A DNA stretch of 64,000 bases. Origin: Rugosimonospora africana (GTDB taxonomy: Bacteria; Actinomycetota; Actinomycetes; Mycobacteriales; Micromonosporaceae). Position 1 is the first letter of the stretch. Every line of letters begins with the position of its first letter. The translations under genes were made by a program, and so were the position numbers. Under the pieces are notes generated by a model. The model searched no databases. It was not told the origin of the DNA and was given only the letters and a program-made list of their open reading frames with translations. The DNA lies in assembly GCF_016862975.1 (NCBI RefSeq), contig NZ_BONZ01000021.1, positions 124,001 to 188,000 of the forward strand, read 5' to 3'. Below are positions 1 through 6,303 of this stretch, one piece after another.

Positions 1-342
1 CTGATGATCGCCCGGCTTCGGGAGGAGGCCCGGGAGGGCCGCAGTCCTCGCGAGGCCGCGGCGCTCGCCGTCCGGCACGCGGGTCCGACCATCGCCGCTG
101 CCGGCGTGATCCTGGCCGGTACCTTCGGGTCGCTCCTGCTCGCGGGCAACGACATCCTGTCGGAGATGGGCTTCGCGGTCTCGTTCGGCATCGTGATCGC
201 CGCGTTCGTCATGGCGATGTTCTTCACCCCGGCGATCACCGCGCTCATCGGTCACGCCGCCTGGTGGCCGGGCCACCAGGACGAGGCGCACGAGAAGGCG
301 CCGGCCGCCCGGGAGCCGGTGGAAGCCGGCGCCCCTCGGTGA
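1..342 (+). CDS. MMPL-family (RND-type) membrane transporter, C-terminal fragment
   Basis: The frame is open to the left edge, so only about the last 113 residues of a larger protein are seen; the ATG at base 4 is internal. The fragment has a basic cytoplasmic loop (RLREEAREGRSPREAA), then two or three hydrophobic segments with the pattern AGPTIAAAGVILAGTFGSLL and a helix ending in FFTPAITALIGHAAWWPG. This order is typical of the last transmembrane helices of actinobacterial MMPL exporters, which move lipids or drugs with the proton gradient. The tail is hydrophilic. The substrate cannot be inferred. A strong terminator hairpin follows the stop codon. Confidence 0.8.
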   Translation: MMIARLREEAREGRSPREAAALAVRHAGPTIAAAGVILAGTFGSLLLAGNDILSEMGFAVSFGIVIAAFVMAMFFTPAITALIGHAAWWPGHQDEAHEKAPAAREPVEAGAPR

Positions 343-347
343 CGGAG

Positions 348-380
348 CCGGCCCGGCCGGGGACATCCCGGCCGGGCCGG
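348..380. terminator. Bidirectional terminator hairpin between convergent genes
   Basis: A perfect 14-bp G+C inverted repeat with a 5-nt loop (GACAT) sits between the MMPL stop codon and the convergent MFS stop codon. There is no U-tract, as is common for actinobacterial terminators. It can serve both strands. Confidence 0.7.
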
Positions 381-415
381 ATCGGCCCGTAGCGGACCAC
401 AGCCGGGCCGGTCCA

Positions 416-1615
416 TCAGACGGGCCTGTCCCGGCAGATCAGCGCCACGACGACCGTCGCCGCGCCGGCGAGCCCGATGGCCACCCCGGTCGAGGCGAGC
501 TGGGCGACGAATCCGAAGAGGACGGGCCCGGCTCCCTGCATCGTCATCAGGCCCGCCGACAGCAGGCCGAACGCCTGGCCCCGGGAGCTGGACGGGAGCG
601 CGTCCAGGAAGCGGCGCTGCAGACCCAACGCATAGGCGAAGCCGGTACCGGCGAGGACCAGCAGAGTCGCCACGAGTACCAGGGGCGGGTCGGCGGCGAA
701 CGCGACCAGCGGCAGCCCGAGCACGACCACCAGTGGTACGACGAGACGTTCCCGGGTACCGGGGGCGACGAACCTGCCGACGACCAAGTCACCGACCAGC
801 ATCCCGACCGGTACGCAGGCGATCAGCATCCCCGCCGAGCCGGGCGGGAACCGGCGGGCGGCCGCGTACGCGATGATCAGCGACTCCCCGCCGACGAAGA
901 ACGCCGGCGGCAGCCACTGCGCGAACAGCAGCCCACGCACCCGGGCGTCGGCCAGCAGCCGGCGGTTGTTCGACAGGCTCTGCCGCAGGGTCGAGCCCTT
1001 CCGGGTACCGGTTGGCGGCGCGAGGTCGGGCAGGCGCAGGCGCACGGCGAGCGCCGCGACCAGGTGGCAGCCGGCGCTGGCCAGCAGGGCATGGCGCGCG
1101 CCGACCGCGGCCACCGCGACGCCGCCGCAGGCGAGGCCGAGCAGCTGGGCGGCCGACGAGGACATGTTGGACAGCGACCGGCCGAGCACGTACGCGTCGC
1201 CGGTCAGCACCTCGGCCACCACCCGGGTCGAGGCGCCGCCGAAGACCGGCGTGAGGCAGGCGATCCCGGCGACGATCCCCAGGCTCGCCGCGACCGGCAG
1301 GTGCACGAGGGCCAGTACCGCCGCGGTGACCGCCTCCAGCGCATACCCGGCGGCGATCAGGCGACGCGGCCGGATCCGGTCGGCGAGCGTCCCGAGCAGC
1401 GCCGCCCCGACCGCCTGCGGCAGGAACCCGATGCCGTACGTGACCGCGGACAGCAACGCCGAGCCGGTCACGGCGAAGACCAGCACGGACAGCGCCAGGA
1501 TCCGCAGCGTGTCGGCGGCGATCGCCACGAAGCGGGTGGCGAACAGCAGGCGGAACCGGGGCTCGGCGAGCACCTGGCGGTAGGTGGCCCGGTCCCGTTG
1601 CGCGGTGATGGTCAT
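416..1615 (-). CDS. MFS transporter (putative drug exporter)
   Basis: This 399-residue protein is almost entirely hydrophobic, with about 12 predicted membrane segments and the basic loop typical of the major facilitator superfamily (LADRIRPRRL after the second segment). The length and the start at MTITAQRDRATYRQV match MFS_1-type exporters. It is transcribed divergently from the regulator at 1682 and shares a 66-bp intergenic region carrying a perfect palindrome. The neighbour therefore probably controls it, making it a candidate efflux pump induced by its own substrate. The substrate is unknown. Confidence 0.85.
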   Translation of the reverse strand: MTITAQRDRATYRQVLAEPRFRLLFATRFVAIAADTLRILALSVLVFAVTGSALLSAVTYGIGFLPQAVGAALLGTLADRIRPRRLIAAGYALEAVTAAVLALVHLPVAASLGIVAGIACLTPVFGGASTRVVAEVLTGDAYVLGRSLSNMSSSAAQLLGLACGGVAVAAVGARHALLASAGCHLVAALAVRLRLPDLAPPTGTRKGSTLRQSLSNNRRLLADARVRGLLFAQWLPPAFFVGGESLIIAYAAARRFPPGSAGMLIACVPVGMLVGDLVVGRFVAPGTRERLVVPLVVVLGLPLVAFAADPPLVLVATLLVLAGTGFAYALGLQRRFLDALPSSSRGQAFGLLSAGLMTMQGAGPVLFGFVAQLASTGVAIGLAGAATVVVALICRDRPV

Positions 1616-1652
1616 GCCGGAAAGCCTGGTGGCGGCCCTCGGATTCGTCGAC

Positions 1653-1675
1653 TGTTACGTCCCCTGGCGTAACAT
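1653..1675. promoter_or_regulatory. Palindromic operator overlapping a -10 box
   Basis: TGTTACG and CGTAACA form a perfect 7-bp inverted repeat with an 8-nt spacer (1653-1659 and 1668-1674). The right arm overlaps TAACAT (1670-1675), a good -10 box placed 6 nt before the ATG at 1682, so the regulator mRNA is probably leaderless. The site lies between two divergent genes, as expected for an autoregulator that also controls the MFS gene. The role in repression is inferred. Confidence 0.6.
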
Positions 1676-1681
1676 CGGCGC

Positions 1682-2725
1682 ATGCTCCGGTTCCGGGTCG
1701 GCGCCGAGGACCTGTCCCACAGCCGGTTCGCGCTGTCCCCCGTCTTCGAACTGCTGAGCCTGCTGCGGATCCTGTCCGGCCTGTCCCGCCGGCAGTTGCC
1801 GCCCGACTGGTCGGCCCGGCTGGTCCCGGCGTACCGGCGGCTGCGCCAGGAGTCGGAGCTGGATGCCGTGGTGGCGCTGGAGAGCCGGGGCCACGGGCCG
1901 GACTTCATCGCCCAACCGCCGCTCGGCCTCGCGCAGACCTGGGAGGACGACCTCGCGGCGGTACGCGCGAGCGATCCGGCGCGCGCCCGCCGGGAGATCG
2001 CGCGCTGCCTGGCCCTGCGGCCGGCCGCCGACCGGCGGGTGCGCGCGACGTTGACCGGCCACGACGCCCTCGAACGGATCTGCGACGCGCTCGACGTGGC
2101 CTGGCACGAGCTGCTCGCCCGCGACTGGCCGCAACTGCGCGCGATCTGCGAGCGCGATGTGGTGTACCGGGCCGGACAACTCGGCCGGCTCGGCTGGGCG
2201 GGCGCGCTCGACGGTCTGCACCCGCGCCTGCGCTGGCGTGCCGACCACATCGAAGTGCTCCGGGCCGCGGACCACGGCGAGATCTCCCTGGGTGGGAAGG
2301 GCCTGCTGTTCATCCCCTCGGTATTCGTGTTCCCCGGCCTGGCGGTGCATTTCGAGGATCCGTGGCCGAAGGCGGTGACCTACCCGGCGCGCGGGGTCGG
2401 GGTGCTGTGGCAGCGCTCCTCCGCCACCGATCCCGGCGCGCTCGCCGACCTGCTCGGCCGGACCCGCGCGCGGTTGCTGGGCGCGTTGCGGGAGCCGGCC
2501 AGCACCAGCCAGCTCGCGGCGAGTCTCGGCCTCGCGGTGGGTGCGGTCGGGGACCATCTGGCGGTACTGCGCCGTGCCGGCCTGCTGCACCGGGCGAGGT
2601 CCGGCCGGTCGGTGCTGTACCAGCGGACCCCGCTCGGCGACGCGCTGGCCAGCACGGCGACGGTGTCCCCCGCGGTCAGACGCGGGCCGGCAGCAGACCG
2701 GCGACCAGGTCGCGCACCAGCGTGA
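1682..2725 (+). CDS. Winged-helix transcriptional regulator (DUF5937/ArsR-like)
   Basis: This 347-residue protein has a long N-terminal domain starting MLRFRVGAEDLSHSRFALSP, the hallmark of the DUF5937 group of actinobacterial regulators. A C-terminal ArsR-type winged helix (about residues 260-330) shows the helix-turn-helix stretch TSQLAASLGLAVGAVGDHL followed by RRAGLLHRARSGRSVLYQ, the wing. It is probably a repressor of the divergent MFS transporter through the palindrome just upstream. The 3' end overlaps the convergent anthranilate synthase gene by 50 bp. Ligand unknown. Confidence 0.8.
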   Translation: MLRFRVGAEDLSHSRFALSPVFELLSLLRILSGLSRRQLPPDWSARLVPAYRRLRQESELDAVVALESRGHGPDFIAQPPLGLAQTWEDDLAAVRASDPARARREIARCLALRPAADRRVRATLTGHDALERICDALDVAWHELLARDWPQLRAICERDVVYRAGQLGRLGWAGALDGLHPRLRWRADHIEVLRAADHGEISLGGKGLLFIPSVFVFPGLAVHFEDPWPKAVTYPARGVGVLWQRSSATDPGALADLLGRTRARLLGALREPASTSQLAASLGLAVGAVGDHLAVLRRAGLLHRARSGRSVLYQRTPLGDALASTATVSPAVRRGPAADRRPGRAPA

Positions 2726-4622
2726 TGCCGTCCTGGCTGAGCACCGACTCGGGATGGAACTGCACGCCGGCGAACGTGGCGGCCCGCAACGCGTACACGT
2801 CGCCGGTCTTCGGGTCGCGGGCGAGACCGACCTGCCCGTACGGGCTGTCGAACCGGTCCCGTTCGCAGCGCGCGATGAACGTGGAGTAGAAGCCCACCCG
2901 CGTGGTACGGCCGAAGATGTGAACCTCGCGCTGCATCCCCTGGTACGGGCTGAGCTTGCGGTGCAGGGGCAGTCCGAGTACCGACGCGAGCACCTGGTGG
3001 CCCAGGCACACGGCGAGCATCGGGCGCCCCGCGGCCAGCGTCTCCTCGACGAGTACCCGCATCCGGGTCATCTTGGTGTCGGCCACCCGCGGGTCGCCCG
3101 GGCCGGGGCCGGGTACGACCAGGTCGAACCCGTCGGTGGAACCGATGCCGGTGTGCGGGCGCACGGTCACCGACATGCCCAGCACCCGCAACTGGTGGGT
3201 CAGCATGCCGGTGAAGGTGTCCTCGGCGTCGATGACGAGCACCCGCCGGCCGTCCAGCGCCGGGTCGCGGTACTGGTCGGCGTCGCGCGAGCGCATCCAG
3301 AACGGTGCCAGGGTGGCGTTGCGCCGCCGCAGGGCCGCCTGGACCTCCGGGTCCGCGGCGAACCGCACCACCGGCTGGGCCTCACGGCCCGGCGCTTCGT
3401 CGCCGCCGGGCTGGGCGTCACGGCCCGGCGCGCTGTCGGGTTCGGTGCCGTGCCCGGGGCCACTGCGCAGGCCGAGCGCCGCCAGTACGCCGGCCGCCTT
3501 GGCGTGGGTCTCGGCGATCTCGCGCTCGGGCGTGGAGTGCCGTACCAGGGTGGCACCGACCGGTACCCGCAGGCGTCCCGTGTGGTCGATGTCCGCGGTA
3601 CGGATGAGGATCGGCGCGTCGAGTGTCTGGCGCCCCGCCGGGTCGCGGCCGATGAGGGCGAGCACGGCGCCGTAGTACCCACGCCCGCGCCCCTCGTGGC
3701 GGGCCACCACCCGGCAGGCGTTCTCGATCGGGCTGCCCACGACCGTGGGCGCGAACATGGTCTCCCGCAGGACCTCGCGCACGTCGCGCGAGCCGGTGCC
3801 GGCCAGCAGGTACTCGGTGTGGGTGAGGTGGGTCATCTCCTTGAGGTACGGGCCGACGACCTGCCCGCCGCGTTCGGCGACCCGGGCCATCATCTTCAGC
3901 TCCTCGTCCAGCACCATGGACAGCTCGTCGATCTCCTTGCGGTCGCTCAGGAACGCGAGCATCTCCGCCTTGTCCGGCACCCGGCCGCTGTGGCGGAACG
4001 TGCCGCTGATCGGGTTCATCATGATCAGCCCGTCGTCGACGCTCACGTGCCGCTCCGGGGTCGCGCCGACCAGCGTGCGGTCGCCGGTGTGCACGACGAA
4101 CGTCCAGTACGCGCCGCGCTCCCGGAGCAGCAGCCCGCGGAAGACGGTGAGCGCGGCCCGTACCGGGTCGCCGTCGACGCCGGCCTCGAAGACGCGGTGT
4201 ATCACGAAGTTGGAGCCCTCTCCCCGGCCGATCTCCTCCCCCAGCACCCGCGCGACGATCCCGGCGTAGGTCTGGTCGTCGATGTCGAAGGCACCTCCGG
4301 TCAGCGTGACCGGCCGGTCGTCGATGGCTCGCAGCACGTCGTCGACGCTCGCCTCGGCGCGGGCGGCGACCCGCAGGACACGCATCGGCGTGCCGTCGTC
4401 GACACATTCGAAGCCCCGCTCGCGGACCTGGCGGTACGGGACGAGAGCGAGCACCTCCGGATCGGAGGCCGAAACCGGCGCGGGGATGTCGGCGAGGCGC
4501 TCGACGGTCTCCACCGGGCCGGTCAGGATCTCGACGTGTTCGCGCCCCTCGCGGCGCAGCAGGGCGAACGGGACGCCGGTGCGGAACGTGTCGAGCAGTG
4601 CGGTGTCGGGCTGGTTGGACAT
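2676..4622 (-). CDS. trpEG: Anthranilate synthase, fused TrpE-TrpG (single chain)
   Basis: This enzyme converts chorismate plus glutamine to anthranilate, the first step towards tryptophan. The N-terminal part (about residues 95-370) is a chorismate-binding domain with SNFVIHRVF, YWTFVVHTGDRTLVGATPER and NPISGTFRHSG. After a low-complexity Gly/Ala/Pro linker, residues 455-645 form a class I glutamine amidotransferase with Cys539 (AVCLGHQVLAS) and His623/Glu625 (GVQFHPESV). A close relative is the single-chain synthase family that also includes PhzE. The tryptophan attenuator upstream argues for tryptophan supply rather than a phenazine-type product. Start is supported by a GAGGGG ribosome site. 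A fused trpEG under an attenuator is known from Streptomyces venezuelae. Confidence 0.88.
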   Translation of the reverse strand: MSNQPDTALLDTFRTGVPFALLRREGREHVEILTGPVETVERLADIPAPVSASDPEVLALVPYRQVRERGFECVDDGTPMRVLRVAARAEASVDDVLRAIDDRPVTLTGGAFDIDDQTYAGIVARVLGEEIGRGEGSNFVIHRVFEAGVDGDPVRAALTVFRGLLLRERGAYWTFVVHTGDRTLVGATPERHVSVDDGLIMMNPISGTFRHSGRVPDKAEMLAFLSDRKEIDELSMVLDEELKMMARVAERGGQVVGPYLKEMTHLTHTEYLLAGTGSRDVREVLRETMFAPTVVGSPIENACRVVARHEGRGRGYYGAVLALIGRDPAGRQTLDAPILIRTADIDHTGRLRVPVGATLVRHSTPEREIAETHAKAAGVLAALGLRSGPGHGTEPDSAPGRDAQPGGDEAPGREAQPVVRFAADPEVQAALRRRNATLAPFWMRSRDADQYRDPALDGRRVLVIDAEDTFTGMLTHQLRVLGMSVTVRPHTGIGSTDGFDLVVPGPGPGDPRVADTKMTRMRVLVEETLAAGRPMLAVCLGHQVLASVLGLPLHRKLSPYQGMQREVHIFGRTTRVGFYSTFIARCERDRFDSPYGQVGLARDPKTGDVYALRAATFAGVQFHPESVLSQDGITLVRDLVAGLLPARV

Positions 4623-4684
4623 CGGTGTTCCCCTCGGGTCGGGCGGCGGCGTGTCGGGGCGGCCAGCCCGGAGCCCGGGGCAAC

Positions 4685-4785
4685 GAAAAACGACCGCCTC
4701 GAAAGGCGGCCGCGGTGGTGTGGTGTCGCGCGGAGAGTGGGCCGCCTGGTCAGGCGGGCCACCAGCAGTTCAGTCGCACGGACAC
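4685..4785 (-). promoter_or_regulatory. Tryptophan transcription attenuator (leader region)
   Basis: On the minus strand, a short leader frame with tandem Trp codons is followed by mutually exclusive hairpins. Segments 1:2 form CCGCCT-GACC-AGGCGG around the leader stop codon. Segment 2 (AGGCGGCC, 4740-4747) is an exact reverse complement of segment 3 (GGCCGCCT, 4704-4711), giving an antiterminator. Segments 3:4 form the terminator at 4691-4712, followed by a T5 tract (4686-4690). Stalling at Trp codons would free segment 2 to pair with 3 and let transcription enter trpEG. The architecture is read directly from the sequence; function follows from the known trp attenuator mechanism. Confidence 0.88.
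4750..4785 (-). CDS. trpL: trp leader peptide, 11 residues with tandem Trp codons
   Basis: The frame reads MSVRLNCWWPA and stops at TGA inside the first attenuator hairpin. The GTG at 4785 lies exactly 7 nt after a -10 box, so the mRNA probably begins with the start codon (leaderless). A second in-frame GTG at 4779 would give a 9-residue version. The two adjacent TGG codons are the tryptophan sensor. Confidence 0.75.
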   Translation of the reverse strand: MSVRLNCWWPA

Positions 4786-4792
4786 GCGGGGA

Positions 4793-4821
4793 ACACTACG
4801 GGGTGCGCGGGCGTGGGGCAA
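4793..4821 (-). promoter_or_regulatory. Promoter of the trpL-trpEG transcript
   Basis: Minus-strand TTGCCC (4816-4821) and TAGTGT (4793-4798) are separated by 17 bp. The -10 box is 7 nt before the leader GTG at 4785. Spacing and sequence fit a housekeeping sigma factor and a leaderless leader peptide. Confidence 0.55.
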
Positions 4822-4875
4822 GCACCGGTCCCCCGCGCGTGGAGCGCAGCGCGGGACGTTGGCCGGCGGGGCCGC

Positions 4876-5316
4876 TCAGCCCGCGCGCTCGACCGGCGTG
4901 GTGCCGTCCTCGCCCGTCGTCCTGCCCTCGCCCGTGGCCCCGCTCACGCCCTTCGTCCCGGTCGTGCCCGCCGACCCGCTCGCGTCCGCGGCCCGTCGCT
5001 GGCGCCTGCCCCGCGCCAGCTCGGTGGCCAGGGCGTCCATGCGCTGCCCCCAGAACCCGCGGAACCGGTCGAGCCACGCGTCGACCTCCCGCAGCGGTCC
5101 ATCGTCGATCGCGTACAGGCGGCGGGTGCCCTCGGCCCGCACGCTGGTGAACCCGCTGTCCCGCAGCACCCGCAGGTGCTGGGACACGGCCGGCTGGGAG
5201 ATGCCGAACTCCGCGCGGATGACCTCGCTGACCGCCCCGGAGGTCAACTCGCCGTCGGCCAGCAGTTCCAGGATCCGGCGGCGGACCGGGTCGCCCAGCA
5301 CATCGAACGCATGCAC
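4876..5316 (-). CDS. ArsR-family transcriptional regulator
   Basis: The 146-residue protein has an N-terminal ArsR winged helix: DVLGDPVRRRILELLADGEL, then the recognition helix GISQPAVSQHLRVLRDSG and the wing RAEGTRRLYAID. The last 40 residues are a Gly/Thr/Ser-rich low-complexity tail. I chose the GTG at 5316 (MHAFDVLGDP) because the longer TTG start at 5352 lies inside the -35 box; the promoter geometry implies a leaderless mRNA. No cysteine metal site is evident, so it more likely senses something else or acts as a SdpR-like repressor. Autoregulation is suggested by the palindromes over its promoter. Confidence 0.85.
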   Translation of the reverse strand: MHAFDVLGDPVRRRILELLADGELTSGAVSEVIRAEFGISQPAVSQHLRVLRDSGFTSVRAEGTRRLYAIDDGPLREVDAWLDRFRGFWGQRMDALATELARGRRQRRAADASGSAGTTGTKGVSGATGEGRTTGEDGTTPVERAG

Positions 5317-5323
5317 GTCATCA

Positions 5324-5365
5324 ACAGTACAAGGCAGGCTTAGATAAGACAAAGCTTAGATTAAG
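5324..5365 (-). promoter_or_regulatory. Leaderless promoter covered by two palindromic operators
   Basis: On the minus strand TTGTCT (5347-5352) and TACTGT (5324-5329) are 17 bp apart, and the GTG start of the ArsR gene follows after 7 nt. Two A+T-rich palindromes, CTTAGATAAG (5339-5348) and CTTAGATTAAG (5355-5365), flank or overlap the -35 box, 16-17 bp centre to centre. This fits an ArsR autorepressor site occupied by two dimers on the same helix face region. The A+T content stands out against the surrounding DNA. Confidence 0.6.
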
Positions 5366-5435
5366 GGCGGCGACGCGGGGGCGGCTCGACAACGTCCCGG
5401 AGCGCCAGCCCGATCCGGCGGTACGCGGGCCGCCG

Positions 5436-5470
5436 CGGCCGGGCCCGGATGGCGGCACCGGGCCCGGCCG
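5436..5470 (-). terminator. Terminator hairpin after the cyclase gene
   Basis: A perfect 13-bp G+C stem (CGGCCGGGCCCGG) with a 9-nt loop starts 6 nt downstream of the cyclase stop codon on the minus strand. Confidence 0.65.
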
Positions 5471-5475
5471 GGGAG

Positions 5476-6303
5476 TCACGCCCGGGTGCCCGGCGGGATG
5501 ATGCCGAAGATGAGCGCGGTGGAGCCGGCGCCGTCGCGGTTGATGTGGCCGCCGGCCAGGATCCAGGCGCCGGTGGCCGGCAGCGCCGCGAGGTTGGCCA
5601 GGATCTCCAGGCTGATCCGGTGCCGCTGGTACACGAGCTTGGAGACGGTGTACGTCTCGTCGGTGCCGACGTCGGGGCTGAACGTGTCGGTACCGGTCGC
5701 GCCGCGGTACCCGAGCCGGCCGGTGTCGATCAGCCACTGGACGGTCGGGATCGCGAACCCGGGCTGGTGCAGCACGCCGTCCGCGTCCTGGTTCGGGTAC
5801 GCGGACGTGCCCCACAGCGCGTCCCAGCCGGTCCAGATGATGACGGCGGACTCGTTGGGGATGCGGCCGTGCGTGCGCTCCCAGTCCTTGATGTCCTCAA
5901 TGGACACCGCGTAGTCCGGGCGGTGCCGGCACTTGTCCCGGACGTCGATCTTCACGGCAGGCAGGAACAGGTCGGCCGGGTCGAGCTGGTCGGCCAGCGG
6001 CTCGCCGGTGTTGAAGTGCCCGGGCGCGCCCCAGTGCGTACCGGTGTGCTCGCCCTCGCGGACGAACTGGAGGAAGTAGCCGTCCTCCGGAATGGTGGCG
6101 ATCGTCTCCAGGGTGAACGGCGGGTCACCCGGGAACACGTTGGTGGTGGCCGGATCGTTCACGTGCGACAGGCTCACGAACCGCAGCCCGTCCAGCCGTA
6201 CCGCCGGCCCCGCCGCGTCGGCCGGAGCGCCCGCCGCCACTCCGGCGGCCACCCCGCCCACGACGCCACCGGCCGCGGCCGCCATCAGTCTCCTTCTGTC
6301 CAC
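5476..6303 (-). CDS. Cyclase-family hydrolase (kynurenine formamidase-like), Tat-exported
   Basis: A 275-residue member of the cyclase family (PF04199) of metal-dependent amidases. The metal-binding signature is HTGTHWGAPGHF, where most family members have Asp at the seventh position and this one has Gly, so metal binding may differ. I chose GTG at 6303 because it has GGGAG upstream and adds MDRRRLMAAAAGG, a twin-arginine signal peptide followed by a long Ala/Gly hydrophobic stretch; starting at the ATG at 6285 would remove the twin arginines. The 5' end overlaps the GGDEF-EAL gene by 19 bp, so the two are translationally coupled. Substrate unknown. Confidence 0.8.
   Translation of the reverse strand: MDRRRLMAAAAGGVVGGVAAGVAAGAPADAAGPAVRLDGLRFVSLSHVNDPATTNVFPGDPPFTLETIATIPEDGYFLQFVREGEHTGTHWGAPGHFNTGEPLADQLDPADLFLPAVKIDVRDKCRHRPDYAVSIEDIKDWERTHGRIPNESAVIIWTGWDALWGTSAYPNQDADGVLHQPGFAIPTVQWLIDTGRLGYRGATGTDTFSPDVGTDETYTVSKLVYQRHRISLEILANLAALPATGAWILAGGHINRDGAGSTALIFGIIPPGTRA

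Noticed and set aside
2676-4622. PhzE (phenazine pathway) identity for the fused synthase
   Set aside because: No other phenazine genes are near, and the tryptophan attenuator points to tryptophan supply.
2541-5150. Very long plus-strand open frame opposite trpEG
   Set aside because: It is the antisense shadow of the high-GC trpEG gene; the minus-strand product has full family motifs and an attenuator, the plus-strand one has none.
5317-5352. Longer ArsR protein from TTG 5352
   Set aside because: The TTG lies in the -35 box of the predicted promoter, and the extra 12 residues do not fit the family.
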